From the NCBI RefSeq assembly GCF_002118315.1, contig NZ_MTSZ01000001.1, forward strand, positions 868,001-932,000: a stretch of 64,000 nucleotides of DNA. Reading direction: 5' to 3'. Of the stretch, positions 36,132-45,807 are shown piece after piece (positions within the stretch are counted from its first letter, which is position 1; each line of letters opens with the position of its first letter). The DNA comes from Kiloniella majae (GTDB lineage: Bacteria; Pseudomonadota; Alphaproteobacteria; Kiloniellales; Kiloniellaceae). The notes under the pieces were generated by a model. It worked only from the letters and a program-made list of their open reading frames with translations. It did no database searches and was not told the DNA's origin. The position numbers and the translations under genes were made by a program.

Positions 36132-37274
36132 CTACCGCCAATCCTTGAGTCGTTTGACCGCTTCAAGCATTGTCTGTTCTGATCCTGCAAACGAAAATCG
36201 CATAAAATGATTACCCTGGAAGGGATCAAAATCAACACCTGGTGTCGCAGCAATACCTGTTTCGTTTAGAAGACGTGAACAGAACGATTGGCTATCATTG
36301 GTACGCTGACTAATATCCGCGTAAATGTAAAATCCGCCATCCGCAGGGGCAAGATTATTAAAACCAGCCTTAGGTAACTCGTTCAGCAGAATCTCTCTGT
36401 TACGCGCATACTGCGCAACATAGCCCTCAAGAACATCATAACAGTTAAAAACCGCTGCTCCTGCAATCTGAGATAAGGTTGGCGGGGAAATAAACAAATT
36501 CTGAGCAAGGCATTCCTCTGCCCGCAACATGTCTTCGGGCAAGATCATCCACCCCAATCTCCACCCTGTCATAGAGAAATACTTAGAGAAAGAATTTATG
36601 ACGAAAGCATCTTCGGTATATTTCAACGCCGTTGGAGCCTCTGCCCCATAGGTAATACCGTGGTAAATCTCATCTGAAATTAATCTGATTTCGTGCAGGG
36701 CACAGTAATCAATAATCCCCTTGAAGGCCTCTTCGCTTAACATTGTTCCCGCCGGATTAGACGGGCTGGCAATAATAACGCCATCAAGTTTACCTTGAGC
36801 TGCCAACAACTCTGCTGTTGGTTGGAAGCGTTCTTCTGGTCCAACCTCAATCAATACAGGCTCAATATCCAACGCAACTAAAATGTTTCTGTATGCCGGA
36901 TATCCGGGTGCCGCCAATGCAACCCGATCACCCGGATTAAACGCGGCAAGAAAAGACAACAAAAAACCCGCCGATGATCCCGTCGTGACCATGACGCGTT
37001 TGGGATCAACCTCTTGCTGGTACATGTACTTGTAGTGATCTGCAATTCCCTGTCGCAACTCAGGAATACCCATGGCATCGGTATATCCGATCATTTCAGT
37101 ATCGAGGGCAGATTTAACCGTCTCCAAGACATAATCAGGCGCAGGTGTTGCAGGTTGACCAAGAGAAAGGTGGAGAATGTTTTCCCCAGCAGCAGCTCGC
37201 TCATTAGCCGCACGAAGAACATCCATTACAATGAAGGGGGGAATATCCCCCCTGTTTGAAAGCTTCAAAGCCAT
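36132..37274 (-). CDS. Class I/II pyridoxal-phosphate aminotransferase
   Basis: An aspartate/alanine-type fold I aminotransferase of 380 residues. Visible landmarks are LSLGQPATPAP near the N-terminus, VTTGSSAGFLLSFLAAF (phosphate-binding), ASPSNPAGTML, ISDEIYHGITYG (the Asp contacting the pyridoxal nitrogen) and NSFSKYFSMTGWRLGW, where the Lys forms the Schiff base. The conserved C-terminal Arg is in HFMRFSFAG. The substrate cannot be assigned from sequence. The ATG at 37274 lies 9 bp after the upstream gene, so the two form an operon. Confidence 0.92.
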   Translation of the reverse strand: MALKLSNRGDIPPFIVMDVLRAANERAAAGENILHLSLGQPATPAPDYVLETVKSALDTEMIGYTDAMGIPELRQGIADHYKYMYQQEVDPKRVMVTTGSSAGFLLSFLAAFNPGDRVALAAPGYPAYRNILVALDIEPVLIEVGPEERFQPTAELLAAQGKLDGVIIASPSNPAGTMLSEEAFKGIIDYCALHEIRLISDEIYHGITYGAEAPTALKYTEDAFVINSFSKYFSMTGWRLGWMILPEDMLRAEECLAQNLFISPPTLSQIAGAAVFNCYDVLEGYVAQYARNREILLNELPKAGFNNLAPADGGFYIYADISQRTNDSQSFCSRLLNETGIAATPGVDFDPFQGNHFMRFSFAGSEQTMLEAVKRLKDWR

Positions 37275-37283
37275 GCTTCTGTC

Positions 37284-38891
37284 CTATCGTGCCAAACGGC
37301 TCAAACCATACCCGCGTTTATCCGCGGCAGAACTACAGGTTTCTGGGTTAAACTTTAAACTTTTAGCACAATGGCTGGAATTAACACGACCAAATTCCGG
37401 AGCTGGCCTTGCATCGTGGCCTTTGCTTTTAAGGCTTTCAATGATGTCACTTGGGCTGCTTTGCTCATAAAACACAATATCTGGCTTACCGCTGTGATGT
37501 AATCGGGCCGATGATTCAGCTTCCTTAAGTACAACTTCCCCTAACAAGGTATCCGCCATGACTTTCCCCAACGCAGAGGCACTGACAGCCCCACCCGCGG
37601 ATGTCCCGGCATATCGGGAAAAAGTGGTTGGATCGTTCGCAACAACAACACTGACAACGGTGTCTAGACCATCAGCAGCAGAACGAGGTGGTGCGGGCAA
37701 AACAACACCCATGTCTTGAAGCATCCGACCAGAACCGAACAGGCCGTTCAACGTAAAGCTACAGGCAATAGCATTGTTATATTTATCAATAACAGAAAAA
37801 CCAGCAGCATAGGGATTTCCTGAAGCAACTATTGGCTGGAACGGTAATGCTGATACTGGTGTCGACTTACCAGGATTATAGCTTTCAAATACATTTTCCA
37901 GCGCTTCTTCACTCAGCGTTGCCTCTACAGGGATTTGCCCTGAGACCACGCCTGCACGAACAACGTGCGCTCTTTTTAATGCTTCGACAAACATGTGTGT
38001 TCGCTCGCTTTGAGAAGCCTCGGCATAGGTATCACTTACGTGTAATTGTCCCAACAGGTTTGCTGTCACAAGCGCACTACCGGAATAGTCTCCCGAGAAA
38101 TGTGCAAGATCGTCTTTGACCATTACGGTAAGAGGCTCTTCGAAAGTAGGTAGATAGTTTCTAATTTCATCACTGGTTAAGGGCTGACCTGCATTTGAAG
38201 AAGCCTCAGCATAGCGTCTGGTCAACGCCCCGGCATACAGATAGCCCGCCCCTTGCGCTCTCAATCCACCAAGAAGTCCTGACAATTCGGCCTGGACCAG
38301 TTTATCGCCTTCGCGAGGTAGCTTGCCGTCTTCGCGTGCAAACTTGTTCAGAAGTTCTGCATTTACCCCCAGTCGTTGATTAGCAAGGGCCAAATCATAG
38401 GCAAAGGAACGGCTAACCGGATTTCCAAAGCGTGCCAGATTCTCCCCATATGCAACAAGCTGCTGCCAACGAACAGAACCATATTTAGCATGCAGCGCAG
38501 CCATTACACGGGGCGCCTTTGGAATGACACCACCGGAAGCAGACGATTTCGGAAGAAAATTCAAGGCAACAGCTTTATTTTCTTCCTTGTCATAATAAGA
38601 ACACGCTCCGCCCGCGGCGATACCAACACGCGATGGCATAGTAACAGCCATGGTAAAATACATTGCCACAGCTGTATCAGCAGCAGTTGCACCATTGCCC
38701 AACAGCTCACGTCCAACCTGTGCAGCCCTTGGCTCATCAGCTGATACAACGCCAGCAAAACCTTCGACGACTTGAAGATTCCCTTTTGCAGTTTCATCCG
38801 CAGTTTCACAAGCTGAGAGTAGCATTCCCCCCAAACATGCTGTTAAGATAGCGGAATGAAGTTTTGTTTTACCGAAAAAGGTGTCTTGCAT
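37284..38891 (-). CDS. Gamma-glutamyltransferase homologue lacking the catalytic threonine; probable lipoprotein
   Basis: A 535-residue member of the GGT (Ntn-hydrolase) family. The N-terminus has a signal peptide with a lipobox (LLSAC, Cys28), so it is probably an envelope lipoprotein. GGT landmarks include VVSADEPRAAQVGRELLGNG, GIAAGGACSYYD and FTLNGLFGSGRML. In active GGTs the autoprocessing nucleophile opens TTHYSVVD; here the aligned stretch is AAGFSVID (A362-A363). The Thr needed for both self-cleavage and catalysis is therefore missing, and the protein is probably not a normal GGT. It is cotranscribed with the aminotransferase and divergent from the M48 protease. Confidence 0.85.
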   Translation of the reverse strand: MQDTFFGKTKLHSAILTACLGGMLLSACETADETAKGNLQVVEGFAGVVSADEPRAAQVGRELLGNGATAADTAVAMYFTMAVTMPSRVGIAAGGACSYYDKEENKAVALNFLPKSSASGGVIPKAPRVMAALHAKYGSVRWQQLVAYGENLARFGNPVSRSFAYDLALANQRLGVNAELLNKFAREDGKLPREGDKLVQAELSGLLGGLRAQGAGYLYAGALTRRYAEASSNAGQPLTSDEIRNYLPTFEEPLTVMVKDDLAHFSGDYSGSALVTANLLGQLHVSDTYAEASQSERTHMFVEALKRAHVVRAGVVSGQIPVEATLSEEALENVFESYNPGKSTPVSALPFQPIVASGNPYAAGFSVIDKYNNAIACSFTLNGLFGSGRMLQDMGVVLPAPPRSAADGLDTVVSVVVANDPTTFSRYAGTSAGGAVSASALGKVMADTLLGEVVLKEAESSARLHHSGKPDIVFYEQSSPSDIIESLKSKGHDARPAPEFGRVNSSHCAKSLKFNPETCSSAADKRGYGLSRLAR

Positions 38892-38951
38892 TACTGACGC
38901 TTTGCCCCCAATTGACTATACGAAATCTTATAAACTTGTGAGAACTGCCCG

Positions 38952-40316
38952 TTGAATGAACGACCAGCCCGCCTGATTTTACGCATCATTGCTCTTATTG
39001 CCACCGTTACTTTTACCTTTCCAGTAAAAGCTCAGGGATTAAACTTAATTCGCGATGCAGAAACAGAACATGCTCTAAGAGTTTATTCCACCCCAATCTT
39101 TCAGGCAGCTGGCATCAGCCCCCAAAGTATAAATATTTTCATCGTAAATGACAAAAACCTCAATGCCTTTGTGACATCAGGCAACAGAATGTTTATCAAC
39201 ACAGGCCTCTTAATCAAAGCGAAAACGCCTTCTGAAGTAATTGGTGTTATTGCACACGAAACCGGACACCTTGCCGGCGGACATATAGCGTTCCGCGGAG
39301 ACAATGTGGACAAAGCTTTAGTCACGACATTTGCTAGCTATTTGCTAGGAGTAGGTGCAGCATTGGCGACAGGCAAAGGTGAGGCCGCTGGCGTTATTAT
39401 TGGTGCAGGACAATCATTAGCTCTGAGGAACTTCCTGAGCTACACTCGCCAACAAGAATCCGCCGCAGATCAGGCAGCAGTTAAATATTTACGAGCAACA
39501 GAGCAGTCGGCTGTTGGTCTTCGTAATTTTATGGGGGTTTTAAGAGGGCAAGAGGTGCTTCTTAGCCAAAATCAAGACCCTTATCTCCGTAGTCACCCAT
39601 TATCGCAACAAAGATACAATTTCCTAGATAATGAAGTTCTAAAATCACCATATTCCGATAAAGCCGATTCGCCGGAAATCATACAGCTCCATAAACGTAT
39701 TGTTGCCAAACTTGTAGGCTTTTTGGAATCTTCTACAAAAGTCCTCAGAAAGTATCCTCCAGAAGATATGACCCAAGAAGGCAGATACGCCCGCGCGATC
39801 TCTTATTACCGCTCAACAGATATAGATAATGCCCTTCGTGAACTGGATAGTCTTCTCGCTGATTATCCCGACGATCCTTATTTTCTAGAACTCAAAGGGC
39901 AGATATTTTTTGAATTTGCTCGAGGGAAAGAAGCTGCTCCATACTTAGAGAAAGCGGTCGCCTTAGCACCGAATGCAGCGCCAATCAAAGCACTGTATGT
40001 ACGCGTTCTTGTCGAAGAAAATAATCCCGAAAAAGATTCCATCGCGCTAGAGCACATTCAAAGTACCTTAGCACAAGAACCAAACAATCCCGGAGTCTGG
40101 CGACAAGCTGCGATCGTCTATGGACGTCGAGGCGACAAGGGTATGACATCACTGGCTCTAGCAGAATCGGCCTATGGCAGGGGAAAATATGCCGAAGCCG
40201 TCATTCAATCAGAACGCGCGCGTGAACTCTTACCAAAGGGATCCCCTGCATGGTTACGTGCCTCAGACCTAAACGGTGCCGCGGATCGCAAAGAGAAAAA
40301 ACGCAAAAATAACTAA
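38952..40316 (+). CDS. M48-family metalloprotease with TPR repeats (BepA/YfgC-like)
   Basis: A periplasmic zinc protease, 454 residues. BepA relatives help outer-membrane protein assembly and degrade stalled proteins. The signal peptide is at about 1-27 (ending PVKAQ). The zinc-binding HETGH is at residues 102-106, with the third ligand Glu in QQESAADQAAVKYL. The substrate-side sequence NAFVTSGNRMFINTGLL precedes it. TPR-like repeats fill about 270-440 (EGRYARAISYYRSTDIDNAL; KYAEAVIQSERARELLP). The start is TTG at 38952 with GAGA upstream; the nearby ATG is out of frame. It lies 60 bp from the divergent GGT homologue. Confidence 0.93.
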   Translation: MNERPARLILRIIALIATVTFTFPVKAQGLNLIRDAETEHALRVYSTPIFQAAGISPQSINIFIVNDKNLNAFVTSGNRMFINTGLLIKAKTPSEVIGVIAHETGHLAGGHIAFRGDNVDKALVTTFASYLLGVGAALATGKGEAAGVIIGAGQSLALRNFLSYTRQQESAADQAAVKYLRATEQSAVGLRNFMGVLRGQEVLLSQNQDPYLRSHPLSQQRYNFLDNEVLKSPYSDKADSPEIIQLHKRIVAKLVGFLESSTKVLRKYPPEDMTQEGRYARAISYYRSTDIDNALRELDSLLADYPDDPYFLELKGQIFFEFARGKEAAPYLEKAVALAPNAAPIKALYVRVLVEENNPEKDSIALEHIQSTLAQEPNNPGVWRQAAIVYGRRGDKGMTSLALAESAYGRGKYAEAVIQSERARELLPKGSPAWLRASDLNGAADRKEKKRKNN

Positions 40317-40355
40317 TTCCCCAAAAGATTTGTTCCAGGAATCAAAGAGCAGCTT

Positions 40356-40389
40356 CAAAGAACTTTACGCTTCACGGTAAAGTTCTTTG
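40356..40389 (+). terminator. Hairpin between the M48 gene and dsbA-like gene
   Basis: A perfect 13-bp stem (40356-40368 with 40377-40389) closes an 8-nt loop. There is no T-run after it, so it may be a weak or Rho-assisted terminator, or an mRNA stabiliser. Confidence 0.55.
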
Positions 40390-40453
40390 CATGTTCGAAA
40401 GGATTTCATCATTATCTCTTTAATTATTTGTCACTTAAGAAAAGTTTATACCA

Positions 40454-41278
40454 ATGTTCCTTAGCAAACAGAATTATGCCTCCCAAAACTGGAAGACACT
40501 CCGCAAGTCATTTTTCGCAGGTACAATTGCTCTTTCAACAACAATCGCCTTGGGAACAGTAGGCCACACACAAGACAAGAAAGATAATCCTGCAACATTT
40601 CCTCTGAAAACAGCAGAACAGACAAAAGCTTTCGAAGAAGCAGTTAAAGAGTATCTTCTGAAAAATCCTGAAGTGATTATTGATTCTCTCACAAGATATC
40701 AGGAACTCCAAGCGCAGCGCGAAGAAGAGCAAAAGCAACTCGCCATTGTCAGCAACATTGATGAACTTCATAACTCACCAACATCCCCCTATTTAGGGAA
40801 TCCTGACGGCGACGTCGTTCTTGTTGAATTCTTTGACTATCGCTGTCCCTATTGTCACAAAGCTGCCTCTGTCGTGAAACAGCTTGTTAAAGACGACCCC
40901 AACCTCAAAGTTGTCATGAAAGAGTTTCCTATCCTCAGCCCTGAATCCATGATTGCAGCCCGCGCAGCTTTGGCAGCAATGAAACAGGGCAAGTACAACG
41001 AATACCACTTCGCATTAATGGATAATGCTTCCGACCTTTCCCAAGACAGACTTTTTGATTTGGCAGAAGAGCTAGATCTCGACATTGATCAATTCAAAGA
41101 AGACATGAAATCGCCAGAAACTGGACAGGAAATTCTCAACACCCGCACACTGGCTCAAAAAATTGGCGCCAATGGCACCCCTGCCTTTATAGTAGGAACA
41201 ACACGTGTGCCTCCGAACACAACTTACGAGCAATTCAAGACAGTCATCCAGAATATTCGAGCCGAAAAAGCCAGTTAA
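40454..41278 (+). CDS. DsbA-family (ScsC/Com1-like) thiol-disulfide oxidoreductase
   Basis: A periplasmic thioredoxin-fold protein of 274 residues. An N-terminal signal region (about 17-39) is followed by a helical stretch (about 55-95, AFEEAVKEYLLKNPEVIIDSL) like the oligomerising N-terminus of ScsC-type proteins. The thioredoxin fold carries the active site FFDYRCPYCHKA (C131 and C134) and the cis-proline loop GANGTPAFIVG. Family relatives act as disulfide isomerases or oxidases for envelope proteins. The ATG is at 40454. It is on the same strand as the M48 gene and aroQ, with hairpins and about 160 bp on either side, so it may be its own unit. Confidence 0.9.
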   Translation: MFLSKQNYASQNWKTLRKSFFAGTIALSTTIALGTVGHTQDKKDNPATFPLKTAEQTKAFEEAVKEYLLKNPEVIIDSLTRYQELQAQREEEQKQLAIVSNIDELHNSPTSPYLGNPDGDVVLVEFFDYRCPYCHKAASVVKQLVKDDPNLKVVMKEFPILSPESMIAARAALAAMKQGKYNEYHFALMDNASDLSQDRLFDLAEELDLDIDQFKEDMKSPETGQEILNTRTLAQKIGANGTPAFIVGTTRVPPNTTYEQFKTVIQNIRAEKAS

Positions 41279-41440
41279 GTCAGACGCATTTCATTCTTGT
41301 ATTCTTTACTGAGACATTAATTGTTTCCAACGAGCTACAGATGGAAAAAAGCAATTACTTTCGTCGCAATTGATTGCACGATCAGCACTGCTATGTTACG
41401 CCTAATCAATTCATTTAACTGAAATGAATGGTGCATACCT

Positions 41441-41890
41441 TTGCCGTCAGTGTTGCTTTTAAACGGGCCCAATTTAAATTTACTGGGTAGCCGTGAACCA
41501 GAAATTTATGGTTCAGAAACTTTAGAAGACCTAAATACGCTTTGTCACAAACGTGCCAAAGCTCTTGGGCTTTCTTTGGTGTGCCAGCAATCCAACTGGG
41601 AAGGTCAGCTTATTGACTGGATCCACGGCGCACGCGATGTGCACGAAGGTATCATCATCAATCCGGGTGCACTTACCCATACATCAATCGGGTTACTTGA
41701 TGCTCTAAAAGGCGTTGGTTTACCTGTTATTGAAGTACATATCTCCAACATTCATCGCCGTGAAAGCTTTCGACATCAATCCTATGTCTCACAAGCAGCC
41801 CTTGGGGTTATTTGTGGTTTGGGACGTCAGGGCTATCTCTTGGCTATGGATGCGATGGCTAACGTTTTAAACAGCGAACAAGATTTATAA
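41441..41890 (+). CDS. aroQ: 3-dehydroquinate dehydratase, type II
   Basis: Converts 3-dehydroquinate to 3-dehydroshikimate, the third shikimate-pathway step. It has 149 residues, typical of type II. The family opening [20 protein letters not shown] includes the catalytic Tyr. [17 protein letters not shown] and [17 protein letters not shown] carry the other active-site residues. The start is TTG at 41441; any other start would cut the conserved opening. Its stop overlaps the accB start by one base, forming the aroQ-accB-accC cluster. Confidence 0.95.
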   Translation: MPSVLLLNGPNLNLLGSREPEIYGSETLEDLNTLCHKRAKALGLSLVCQQSNWEGQLIDWIHGARDVHEGIIINPGALTHTSIGLLDALKGVGLPVIEVHISNIHRRESFRHQSYVSQAALGVICGLGRQGYLLAMDAMANVLNSEQDL

Positions 41891-42336
41891 TGTCTAAACT
41901 TGAAGTAAATGAGAAGGTTATCCGTACCCTCGCCGGCTTGCTGGATGAAACGGACCTGAGCGAAATCGAATACGAAGCAGATGGTCACCGTATCCGCCTC
42001 GTCCGAGGCGGAACCGTTGTCCACGCTGCAGCACCCGCAGCCGTTGCACCAACTGCGGCTCCTGTCGCAGCACCCGTAGCAAGCGACTCTGGTGGCGTTC
42101 CTGCCAATGCCATTACCTCGCCGATGGTGGGAACCGCTTATCTCTCCGGTGAACCGGGTGCCCCGACCTTTGTGAAGGTAGGTGACAGCGTAACTGAGGG
42201 ACAGACGCTTCTTATTCTTGAAGCAATGAAAGTCATGAACCCGCTGCCTAGCCCGAAATCAGGCGTCGTAAAACAGATCCTCGTCAGTGACGGTCAGCCA
42301 ATCGAATTTGGCGAACCACTGATGGTCATTGAATAA
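41890..42336 (+). CDS. accB: Biotin carboxyl carrier protein of acetyl-CoA carboxylase
   Basis: Carries the biotin cofactor between the carboxylase and transferase parts of acetyl-CoA carboxylase, in the first step of fatty acid synthesis. It has 148 residues: an N-terminal domain, an Ala/Pro-rich hinge (about 46-66), and a biotinyl domain with EAMKVMNPL, where Lys114 is biotinylated. It starts at ATG 41890 inside the TAATG junction with aroQ (1-nt overlap), implying coupled translation, and lies 21 bp before accC. Confidence 0.97.
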   Translation: MSKLEVNEKVIRTLAGLLDETDLSEIEYEADGHRIRLVRGGTVVHAAAPAAVAPTAAPVAAPVASDSGGVPANAITSPMVGTAYLSGEPGAPTFVKVGDSVTEGQTLLILEAMKVMNPLPSPKSGVVKQILVSDGQPIEFGEPLMVIE

Positions 42337-42357
42337 TAGCTGACACAAGAAGGCTTC

Positions 42358-43707
42358 ATGTTCAAAAAGATCCTCATTGCCAATCGCGGCGAAATTGCTC
42401 TTAGAATTCTTCGGGCTTGTCGCGATATGGGCATCGAAACTGTTGCAGTCCATTCCACAATAGATTCTGACGCAATGCACGTTCGTCTTGCTGATGAATC
42501 CGTCTGTATTGGTCCTGCACCGAGTAAAGACAGTTACCTCAACATCCCGGCCATTCTCTCGGCTGCGACAATGACGGGCGCGGATGCAATTCACCCCGGC
42601 GTTGGCTTTCTTTCAGAGAATGCTGACTTCGCGGAAATGGTTGAAGAACACGGCTTTACCTTTATTGGCCCCTCCCCCGAACACATTCGGATTATGGGCG
42701 ATAAAGTTGCTGCGAAAGATACCGCTATCAAGCTGGGCATCCCTGTTGTTCCCGGATCTGATGGCGCACTGGAAAGTGCCGAAGACGGCATCAGGATTGC
42801 CAAGGAAATTGGCTACCCTGTCCTGATCAAGGCCCGATCCGGCGGCGGTGGTCGCGGTATGAAAGTTGCCAACAACGATGACGAACTTCGTCAAGGTTTC
42901 CGATTGGCGCGTACTGAAGCAAAGTCTGCATTCGGCGATGATGTCGTCTATATGGAAAAATATCTGGGTACACCCCGGCATATTGAGATCCAACTATTAG
43001 GCGACGGGCAAGGCGGCGCAATCCACGTAGGGGAGCGCGATTGTTCCCTGCAACGACGCCACCAAAAAGTGCTGGAAGAAGCACCATCGCCCATGCTGAC
43101 CGACGAAGAACGCGACCGTATTGGTAAAATCTCTGCTGATGCAATGTTGGGCTTCGGCTATAAAAGCGCTGGTACCATTGAATACCTCTATGAAAATGGC
43201 GAGTTCTATTTCATCGAGATGAATACCCGTATTCAGGTAGAGCATACAATTTCAGAAGCAATCAGCGGCATTGACCTTATGCGGGAAATGATCCGTGTTG
43301 CTGCTGGCGAAAAGCTGAGCCACACTCAAGAAGAAGTTGTCCTGAAAGGGCACGCTATTGAGTGTCGGATCAACGCTGAACACCCCTTCAACTTTATGCC
43401 ATCTCCCGGCCTTATCAAAGGTTACCATGCACCTGGCGGCCTTGGTATTCGTGTTGATGCAGCGATCTATGCCGGATACAAGATTCCACCAACGTATGAC
43501 AGCATGATTGCAAAGCTGATTGTCCATGGGGATGATCGCGCTGATTGCATCATGAAAACAAGACGTGCCCTGCAAGAGTACGTCATTGATGGTGTTAACA
43601 CGTCAATTCCATTGCATATGGAGTTGGTAAATAACGAAGAATTTCAATCCGGTGTTTATGATATTCACTGGCTGGAAAAGTTTGTTGATAGCTTGAATAA
43701 AGGGTAA
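42358..43707 (+). CDS. accC: Biotin carboxylase of acetyl-CoA carboxylase
   Basis: Carboxylates the biotin on AccB using ATP and bicarbonate. It has 449 residues, the expected length. It starts [20 protein letters not shown]. The ATP-grasp fold has the Gly-rich loop [10 protein letters not shown], followed by the catalytic [20 protein letters not shown], where Glu and Arg are active-site residues, and [20 protein letters not shown]. The ATG is at 42358. It is the last gene of the aroQ-accB-accC run, with aat 64 bp further on. Confidence 0.97.
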   Translation: MFKKILIANRGEIALRILRACRDMGIETVAVHSTIDSDAMHVRLADESVCIGPAPSKDSYLNIPAILSAATMTGADAIHPGVGFLSENADFAEMVEEHGFTFIGPSPEHIRIMGDKVAAKDTAIKLGIPVVPGSDGALESAEDGIRIAKEIGYPVLIKARSGGGGRGMKVANNDDELRQGFRLARTEAKSAFGDDVVYMEKYLGTPRHIEIQLLGDGQGGAIHVGERDCSLQRRHQKVLEEAPSPMLTDEERDRIGKISADAMLGFGYKSAGTIEYLYENGEFYFIEMNTRIQVEHTISEAISGIDLMREMIRVAAGEKLSHTQEEVVLKGHAIECRINAEHPFNFMPSPGLIKGYHAPGGLGIRVDAAIYAGYKIPPTYDSMIAKLIVHGDDRADCIMKTRRALQEYVIDGVNTSIPLHMELVNNEEFQSGVYDIHWLEKFVDSLNKG

Positions 43708-43771
43708 AAAAACTGGACAAGCATTCCCCGAATTAAGTGTTAAAGCATAATTTTTCAGGGCATAGGTGTTC

Positions 43772-44440
43772 ATGGAGATCACGGCAGATCTACTCTTAAA
43801 AGCATATACCATTGGCGTTTTTCCAATGGCTGAAAGTCATGATTCTCTGGACCTACATTGGATAGATCCAGAGAACCGTGGCATACTCCCCCTAGACAAG
43901 ATCCACATCTCCCGATCTTTACGCAAAACCCTCAAAAAAAAACCTTTCCAGGTTCGTTGCAACACTGCCTTTCCAGATGTTCTGGAAATGTGTGCAGCAA
44001 CAACATCACAGCGTCCGGATACCTGGATTAACCCTCTCATCAAAAAAATATACACCCAACTTCATGAAAGAGGCTTTGCGCACTCTGTAGAATGCTGGCT
44101 TGATGGCAAGCTTGTTGGTGGCCTCTATGGTGTCTCTCTGGGTGGCGCTTTTTTTGGTGAAAGCATGTTCTCGCGCCGTAGTGATGCAAGTAAGGTTGCG
44201 CTAATCCATTTGGCGGCGCGCCTTGTTAAAGGGAACTATAGCTTATTGGACACACAATTCACCACCGAACATCTAAGCCAGTTTGGTACAATTGAAATAG
44301 ATCGTGAGATTTACAAAAAATGCCTGTTCGAAGCGATGCAAGCCCCCGCCCGCTTCCCGCTGGAACTTTCAGAAGACGAACTATCAGATTTTATTGAAAG
44401 CTGTAAAGGCAATCGCCCAAGCCTATATACAGGAGACTGA
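43772..44440 (+). CDS. aat: Leucyl/phenylalanyl-tRNA-protein transferase
   Basis: Adds Leu or Phe from aminoacyl-tRNA to proteins with N-terminal Arg or Lys, marking them for ClpAP (N-degron pathway). It has 222 residues. Family motifs are LLLKAYTIGVFPMAES near the start, HWIDPENRGILPLD, HSVECWLDGKLVGGLYGVSL then GGAFFGESMFSR, and LLDTQFTTEHLSQFG. The ATG at 43772 is preferred; a GTG two codons upstream (43766) is equally possible. It follows accC on the same strand and converges on the DUF2155 gene. Confidence 0.95.
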   Translation: MEITADLLLKAYTIGVFPMAESHDSLDLHWIDPENRGILPLDKIHISRSLRKTLKKKPFQVRCNTAFPDVLEMCAATTSQRPDTWINPLIKKIYTQLHERGFAHSVECWLDGKLVGGLYGVSLGGAFFGESMFSRRSDASKVALIHLAARLVKGNYSLLDTQFTTEHLSQFGTIEIDREIYKKCLFEAMQAPARFPLELSEDELSDFIESCKGNRPSLYTGD

Positions 44441-44499
44441 CTTCATTATCACAACTGAAAGTGTATCTCCCTCTCAGGCAAAAAGCCTGAAAGCACCTG

Positions 44500-45033
44500 C
44501 TATTCTTCTGTTACCTGTGTTTCTTCTTCAGCCTTTTCGGATGCAGCCTGTGCCTCATCCAAAGACATACAATTCACCACCCAGATATCATAAACTGGAT
44601 GTTCCATCGCCGACACAGCAGGGGAAGATGCAAACATCCAACCGGTAAACATCCGTGTTGTCTCTATATTTTCTTTGTGATCGTCAATTTCAAGAAAAGA
44701 GACCGATTCAGGCATTTCTTCCGGTCGGCTTTTACGGCATTCTCTTGCTGTAATTTCAAGCGATCCAAAACGAACAGGCTGATTTACGGGCACACGTAGC
44801 TCAGATACACGCGCAGTTATCTTGTTCAGCCCTTGTAGAACAGCAACTTCATAGGAAATCATCTCTGCCTTGGCTGGCAGAAAAGCCATTCCAATAAAGC
44901 CAGTTGCGAAAATCCCGGCACTTAAGACTCTTCTTCCCGTTAATACGCTTTGCTTTAGAGAAAATTTATTCACGACCTGTAACAAGTTACCAATATCCCT
45001 TTGTCTGAACTTATCAGTGTTTCTTTGAGGCAT
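44500..45033 (-). CDS. DUF2155 exported protein
   Basis: A conserved alphaproteobacterial exported protein (DUF2155). From the ATG at 45033 it has 177 residues. A hydrophobic signal segment ends FLPAKAE at about residue 57. The mature domain includes the DUF2155 core VRFGSLEITARECR and TRMFTGWMFASSPAVSAMEH then PVYDIWVVNC, with two Cys likely to form a disulfide. The tail is Glu-rich. The ATG overlaps the upstream gene by 20 bp and has no ribosome site. An in-frame GTG at 44973 would give a conventional signal peptide (NKFSLKQSVL) and may be the true start. Function unknown. Confidence 0.85.
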   Translation of the reverse strand: MPQRNTDKFRQRDIGNLLQVVNKFSLKQSVLTGRRVLSAGIFATGFIGMAFLPAKAEMISYEVAVLQGLNKITARVSELRVPVNQPVRFGSLEITARECRKSRPEEMPESVSFLEIDDHKENIETTRMFTGWMFASSPAVSAMEHPVYDIWVVNCMSLDEAQAASEKAEEETQVTEE

Positions 45034-45244
45034 AGGGATTAATCAGATCATCAACAATGGTTTTTAAAACTTCTCGTAACTGATCTTCATCTCCGCCCAT
45101 AAGGACGGCATCTTCCAATGCGTCTTGTGAAAGCTCTCTTATTTCTTCGAGATTTTCATTCAAGACTTTGATCTTTTCAAGGCAGGAAAGTGGCTCACCA
45201 TCAGGTTGGTGCCAGACAACTGATGATTTATTCTTGTCTGCCAT
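45014..45244 (-). CDS. Small conserved protein between mlaD and DUF2155
   Basis: 76 residues, starting MADKNKSSVVWHQPDGEPLS and continuing as a predicted helical, acidic segment (KVLNENLEEIRELSQDALED). No membrane segment or known catalytic motif. Its position, between mlaD and DUF2155 with an overlap of 20 bp at its 3' end, is a clue that it is real. I recognise it only as a small alphaproteobacterial conserved protein. Confidence 0.75.
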   Translation of the reverse strand: MADKNKSSVVWHQPDGEPLSCLEKIKVLNENLEEIRELSQDALEDAVLMGGDEDQLREVLKTIVDDLINPYASKKH

Positions 45245-45276
45245 ATCAACACCAGCCCTAAATTTTCAACTTATGA

Positions 45277-45726
45277 TCAATTACTATCAGCAGAAGAGAA
45301 AACAAAACGACCAAGAAGGTCCATGAGGTTCACTGAGCCTTGGGTATCATCAATTGATCCACCAGCTTCGATATATTCATCTTCGCCGCCGGGCTCAAGA
45401 CTGACAAAATTCCCCCCCAGTAAACTATCGGAAAGAATACGTGCAGAGGTTCCTTTAGGGAGTCTAATATCATCATCAATCAAAAGCGTGACAACGGCAA
45501 AATAGGTATCTTTATCCAATTCCTGGCGGAGAACTGTACCAACCTTCACTCCCGCGATCTCAACATCCGTACCCGACACCAGACCACTGGCGTTATCAAA
45601 CTCTGCAACGACTTCGTACCCCGTGGAAGATCCGCCCGAATTACTGCTAAAAGCAAAGAAGCCAAAGGAAACAGCAACAAGCAAAACAAGCCCGCCAATA
45701 ATCGTTTCAACAATACTTCTATTCAT
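45277..45726 (-). CDS. mlaD: MlaD-type lipid-binding protein
   Basis: An inner-membrane-anchored MCE-domain protein that binds phospholipid in the Mla outer-membrane lipid asymmetry pathway. It has 149 residues. A single membrane anchor is at about 8-27 (ETIIGGLVLLVAVSFGFFAF). The MCE domain is at about 38-115, with VVAEFDNASGLVSGTDVEIAG and the lipid-facing SARILSDSLLGGNFVSLEPG. The ATG at 45726 has AGGTG 6 nt upstream; a GTG at 45735 is less good. MlaE, MlaF, MlaB and MlaC are not adjacent. Confidence 0.93.
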   Translation of the reverse strand: MNRSIVETIIGGLVLLVAVSFGFFAFSSNSGGSSTGYEVVAEFDNASGLVSGTDVEIAGVKVGTVLRQELDKDTYFAVVTLLIDDDIRLPKGTSARILSDSLLGGNFVSLEPGGEDEYIEAGGSIDDTQGSVNLMDLLGRFVFSSADSN

Positions 45727-45807
45727 CGAGTTCACCTACGAGGGAAAATTGAGTTTGTAAGATACAGGCAGAAGCGAAAAAATGCCTTAGCCCTAAATTG
45801 CTAAAAT

